Assembly (NCBI GenBank): GCA_021791235.1
Contig: JAJYXA010000563.1
Coordinates: 1 to 8,684, forward strand
Length of the DNA stretch: 8,684 nt
Direction of reading: 5' to 3'
Source: Pseudomonadota bacterium
GTDB lineage: Bacteria > Pseudomonadota > Gammaproteobacteria > Burkholderiales > Thiobacillaceae
Shown: in pieces, positions 6,252-8,684 of the stretch
How the letters are laid out: each line of letters starts with the position of its first letter
Numbering within the stretch: the first letter of the stretch is position 1
The notes under the pieces: model-generated
The model's input: the letters and a program-made list of their open reading frames with translations, nothing else
Databases searched by the model: none
Told to the model about the DNA's origin: nothing
Made by a program: the position numbers and the translations under genes

Positions 6252-7571
6252 ATGACGATTTCCAAGGAAGAACAGGCGCGGCTCTACCGCTACTACACCG
6301 AACCGAAAATGGTGAGCGAGCTGACGCGCAAGACGCTGGCGCTGGTGCTGGCGGGCGGCGAGGGCTCGCGGCTGAAGAACCTGACCGCCTGGCGCGCCAA
6401 GCCGGCGGTGCCGATCGGCGGCAAATACCGCATCATCGACTTTCCGCTGTCCAACTGCGTCAACTCGGGCATCCGCCGCATCGGCGTGCTGACGCAATAC
6501 AAGTCGCACTCGCTGATCCGTCACCTGCAGCGCGCGTGGGGCTTCATGCGCGCCGAGATCGGCGAGTTCGTGGAAATCCTCCCGGCGCAGCAGCGCACCA
6601 ACAAGAAGGAGTGGTACCAGGGTACGGCCGATGCGCTGTTCCAGAACATCGACATCGTGCAGCGCCATCATCCGGAGTATGTGCTGGTGCTGGGCGGCGA
6701 TCACGTCTACACCATGGATTATTCGGAGATGCTGCTGTATCACGTGCAGACCGGCGCGGACTTCACCATCGGCAGCATCGAGGTGCCGGCGGCCGAAGCG
6801 AGCGGATTCGGCGTGATGTCGGTCGACGCGGACATGCGCATCACCCACTTCACCGAAAAGCCGGCAAAACCCGATTGCATTCCCGGCAAACCCGGCATCG
6901 CGCTGGTGTCGATGGGCATCTATATCTTTTCCAAGGATTTTCTCTACAAGACGCTGATCGACGACGCGGGCAACACCCAGTCCAGCCACGACTTCGGCAA
7001 GGACATCATCCCCGCCAGCATCGCCGAGTCGCGCGCAATGGCCTTCCCTTTCCGCACCCGGGACGGCAAGCCGGCCTACTGGCGCGACGTGGGAACCCTC
7101 CACTCCTACTGGCAGACCAACATGGAACTGTGTTCGATCGAGCCCGAGCTCAATCTGTACAACCGCGAGTGGCCGATCTGGACCTACCAGCCGCAATACC
7201 CGCCCGCCAAGTTCATTTTCGACGACGAGGGGCGGCGCGGCGAGGCGATCGACTCGCTGATCGCCGGCGGCTGCATCCTGTCGGGTCCGCGGGTCAAGCG
7301 TTCGGTGCTGTTCTTCGCCACCACGGTGGAAAGCTACAGCCTGATCAAGGACAGCGTGATCCTGCCCAAGGTCAACATCGGCAGAAACTGCCGCATCAAC
7401 CGCGCCATCATCGACAAGGGCACGGTCATCCCGGACGGCATGGTCATCGGCGAAGACCCGGTCGAGGACGCCAGGCGTTTTCTCGTCACCCCCGAAGGCA
7501 TCGTGCTGGTGACGCCGGCCATGCTCGGCCAGAACATTTATGCCAGGTGGCAGGACGAATATGAGGGCTAA
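6252..7571 (+). CDS. glgC: Glucose-1-phosphate adenylyltransferase (ADP-glucose pyrophosphorylase)
   Basis: 439 aa, in the normal 420-440 range. It makes ADP-glucose and pyrophosphate from ATP and glucose-1-phosphate, the committed step of bacterial glycogen synthesis. The N-terminal nucleotidyltransferase domain has LAGGEGSRL (33-41), RAKPAV (48-53), [10 protein letters not shown] (60-69), TQYKSH (81-86), WYQGTADA (121-128), GGDHVY (148-153) with Asp150 matching E. coli catalytic Asp142, and FTEKP (200-204) with Lys203 matching glucose-1-phosphate-binding Lys195. A left-handed beta-helix regulatory domain follows from about 310, with hexapeptide-like repeats at 363-402. E. coli Arg29 and the fructose-bisphosphate-site Lys39 are Glu37 and Trp47 here, so allosteric control is probably not of the E. 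coli type. GGAG at 6242-6245 lies six bases before the start. The 54-base gap after glk holds no obvious signal. The 3' end overlaps the GH57 gene by 11 bases. Confidence 0.97.
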   Translation: MTISKEEQARLYRYYTEPKMVSELTRKTLALVLAGGEGSRLKNLTAWRAKPAVPIGGKYRIIDFPLSNCVNSGIRRIGVLTQYKSHSLIRHLQRAWGFMRAEIGEFVEILPAQQRTNKKEWYQGTADALFQNIDIVQRHHPEYVLVLGGDHVYTMDYSEMLLYHVQTGADFTIGSIEVPAAEASGFGVMSVDADMRITHFTEKPAKPDCIPGKPGIALVSMGIYIFSKDFLYKTLIDDAGNTQSSHDFGKDIIPASIAESRAMAFPFRTRDGKPAYWRDVGTLHSYWQTNMELCSIEPELNLYNREWPIWTYQPQYPPAKFIFDDEGRRGEAIDSLIAGGCILSGPRVKRSVLFFATTVESYSLIKDSVILPKVNIGRNCRINRAIIDKGTVIPDGMVIGEDPVEDARRFLVTPEGIVLVTPAMLGQNIYARWQDEYEG

Positions 7572-8684
7572 TTCACTCAACGTGGTGCTGTGCTGGCACA
7601 TGCACCAGCCGTATTACCGCGAGGGCCTCAAGGGGGCGTATCACCTGCCCTGGGTCTATCTGCACGGCATCAAGGATTACAGCGACATGGCCGCGCATCT
7701 GGAACGCCATCCGGCGATGCGCGCGGTGGTGAATTTCGTGCCGGTGCTGCTGGAACAGCTGGACGACTATGCGCAGCAGCTCGACGTGTTGCTGAAGCAG
7801 GGCAGGCCCACCCAGGATCACACGCTGAATCTGCTGTCGGGCGTCGAGCGCATTCCGTCGGACGTCGCCAGCCGTCTGCGCATCGTTCAGGATTGCCAGC
7901 GCTGCCACGCGCCACGCATGATCCATCCGTATCCCGCGTTCCACCGGCTGTTGAAAATGATCGGCGCCACCGGCGAGGCCGGCGTCGGCAGCACCGGCCT
8001 GCAATGGCATCTGGGCTATCTTTCCGAGCAGTATTTTCTTGACCTGCTGACCTGGTATCACCTTGCCTGGCTGGGGCATTCGCTCAGGCAACTGCCGCTG
8101 GCGCAGCGCTTGATGGCACAGGAAAAGGGATTTTCAGCCGCCGACCGCCACGAACTGCTGCACCTGATGCAGCACTGCATGGCCGGGCTGATTCCGCGTT
8201 ACCGCGCGCTTGCCGAGCGCGGCCAGGTCGAGCTGTCGATGACGCCGTACGGCCATCCCATCGTGCCGCTGCTGAACGACTTTGCCAACCTGCGCGATGC
8301 GCTGCCCGACGTTCCCGTTCCCGAGGCGCCCGCCTACCCGGGCGGGGCGGAGCGCGCACGCTGGCATCTGCTGCATGGCGTTGAAGTATTCGAACGCTAT
8401 TTCGGCCGCAAGCCGGCGGGCGTGTGGCTGTCCGAGGGCGGGGTGAGCGAGGATGCGCTGGCCCAGCTCGACGAAATGGACTTCACCTGGACCGCTTCCG
8501 GCGAGGGCGTGTGGCGCAACAGCTGCGTCAAATCGGGTTGCCCCGCAGACGAAACGGACAGCAAGCGCGCGCTTTTTTCGCCGGCACGCATCGACGGCTT
8601 CAAGGTGCGGGTGTTTTTTCGCGACGACGGCCTGTCCGACCTGATCGGCTTCAAATACAGCGACTGGCACGCCGACGACGCGGT
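7561..8684 (+). CDS. Glycoside hydrolase family 57 alpha-glucan enzyme, C-terminus beyond the window
   Basis: 374 complete codons are visible from ATG 7561 to the right edge, with no stop. The start overlaps the last 11 bases of glgC in another frame, and AGGA at 7552-7555 is a ribosome-binding site five bases upstream. GH57 conserved regions appear in order: CWHMHQP (11-17) at the N-terminus, GQVELSMTPYGHPIVPLL (221-238), VWLSEGGVS (288-296) with Glu292 as the likely nucleophile, and FFRDDGLSDLIGF (352-364) with Asp355 as the likely acid/base. These resemble the amylopullulanase/alpha-amylase-like branch more than the GH57 branching enzymes. No signal peptide is seen, so it should act in the cytoplasm on glycogen or maltodextrin, in keeping with its place behind glgC. 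Hydrolysis, debranching or glucan transfer cannot be told apart from this fragment. The internal CQRCH (112-116) looks like a haem motif but is probably chance. Confidence 0.92.
   Translation, partial: MRANSLNVVLCWHMHQPYYREGLKGAYHLPWVYLHGIKDYSDMAAHLERHPAMRAVVNFVPVLLEQLDDYAQQLDVLLKQGRPTQDHTLNLLSGVERIPSDVASRLRIVQDCQRCHAPRMIHPYPAFHRLLKMIGATGEAGVGSTGLQWHLGYLSEQYFLDLLTWYHLAWLGHSLRQLPLAQRLMAQEKGFSAADRHELLHLMQHCMAGLIPRYRALAERGQVELSMTPYGHPIVPLLNDFANLRDALPDVPVPEAPAYPGGAERARWHLLHGVEVFERYFGRKPAGVWLSEGGVSEDALAQLDEMDFTWTASGEGVWRNSCVKSGCPADETDSKRALFSPARIDGFKVRVFFRDDGLSDLIGFKYSDWHADDA

Noticed and set aside
6198..7601. A 467-codon open frame on the minus strand opposite glgC
   Set aside because: It is a codon-bias shadow of a clear glgC and has no recognisable motif. 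The same applies to the plus-strand frames at 1000-2103 and 2119-3177 opposite the glycosyltransferase and SDR genes.
7894..7908. CQRCH in the GH57 protein, matching the CxxCH haem c motif
   Set aside because: The protein has no signal peptide and belongs to a cytoplasmic glycosidase family. Cytochrome c maturation takes place outside the cytoplasm, so the match is most likely accidental.

Overview
The window is high-GC DNA (judged by eye, roughly low-to-mid 60s per cent) with tightly packed genes and only one real intergenic gap. Gene content and protein style (proteobacterial Glk-family glucokinase, Pgi, a GlgC with a chemolithotroph or betaproteobacterial look, and a GH57 glycosidase next to glgC) suggest a betaproteobacterium, perhaps of the Thiobacillus/Nitrosomonadales type. 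That placement is an inference from family resemblance; there is no rRNA or other taxonomic marker here.

Left part (1-3093, all minus strand): a three-gene operon transcribed leftward. In transcription order it encodes an extended-SDR nucleotide-sugar enzyme (NAD-dependent epimerase/decarboxylase type), then 21 bases later a membrane-associated family 2 glycosyltransferase of the polysaccharide-synthase kind, then, overlapping by ATGA, an exported TPR protein that runs off the left edge. Together these look like part of an exopolysaccharide synthesis and export locus: sugar-nucleotide supply, polymerisation at the inner membrane, and periplasmic or outer-membrane handling.

Middle (3094-3523): a 430-base divergent intergenic region, the regulatory centre of the window. 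It holds a very good sigma-54 promoter (TGGCAC-N5-TTGCT, exact GG-N10-GC spacing) pointing at pgi. Upstream of it lie three imperfect direct repeats and two inverted repeats that could be activator or operator sites.

Right part (3524-8684, all plus strand): pgi, glk, glgC and a GH57 glycosidase, with gaps of 7 and 53 bases and then an 11-base overlap. This is a probable operon for storage-glucan metabolism. Glk makes glucose-6-phosphate from free glucose, Pgi connects fructose-6-phosphate and glucose-6-phosphate, GlgC makes ADP-glucose, and the GH57 enzyme acts on alpha-glucan. A phosphoglucomutase and a glycogen synthase are needed to complete the pathway but are not in the window. The GH57 gene is cut by the right edge.

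The most interesting point is the apparent sigma-54 control of a central glucose-phosphate/glycogen operon placed back to back with an exopolysaccharide operon. This would suggest that partition of carbon between storage glucan and exported polymer is set by an enhancer-dependent signal. I saw no mobile elements, CRISPR arrays, tRNA or rRNA genes.
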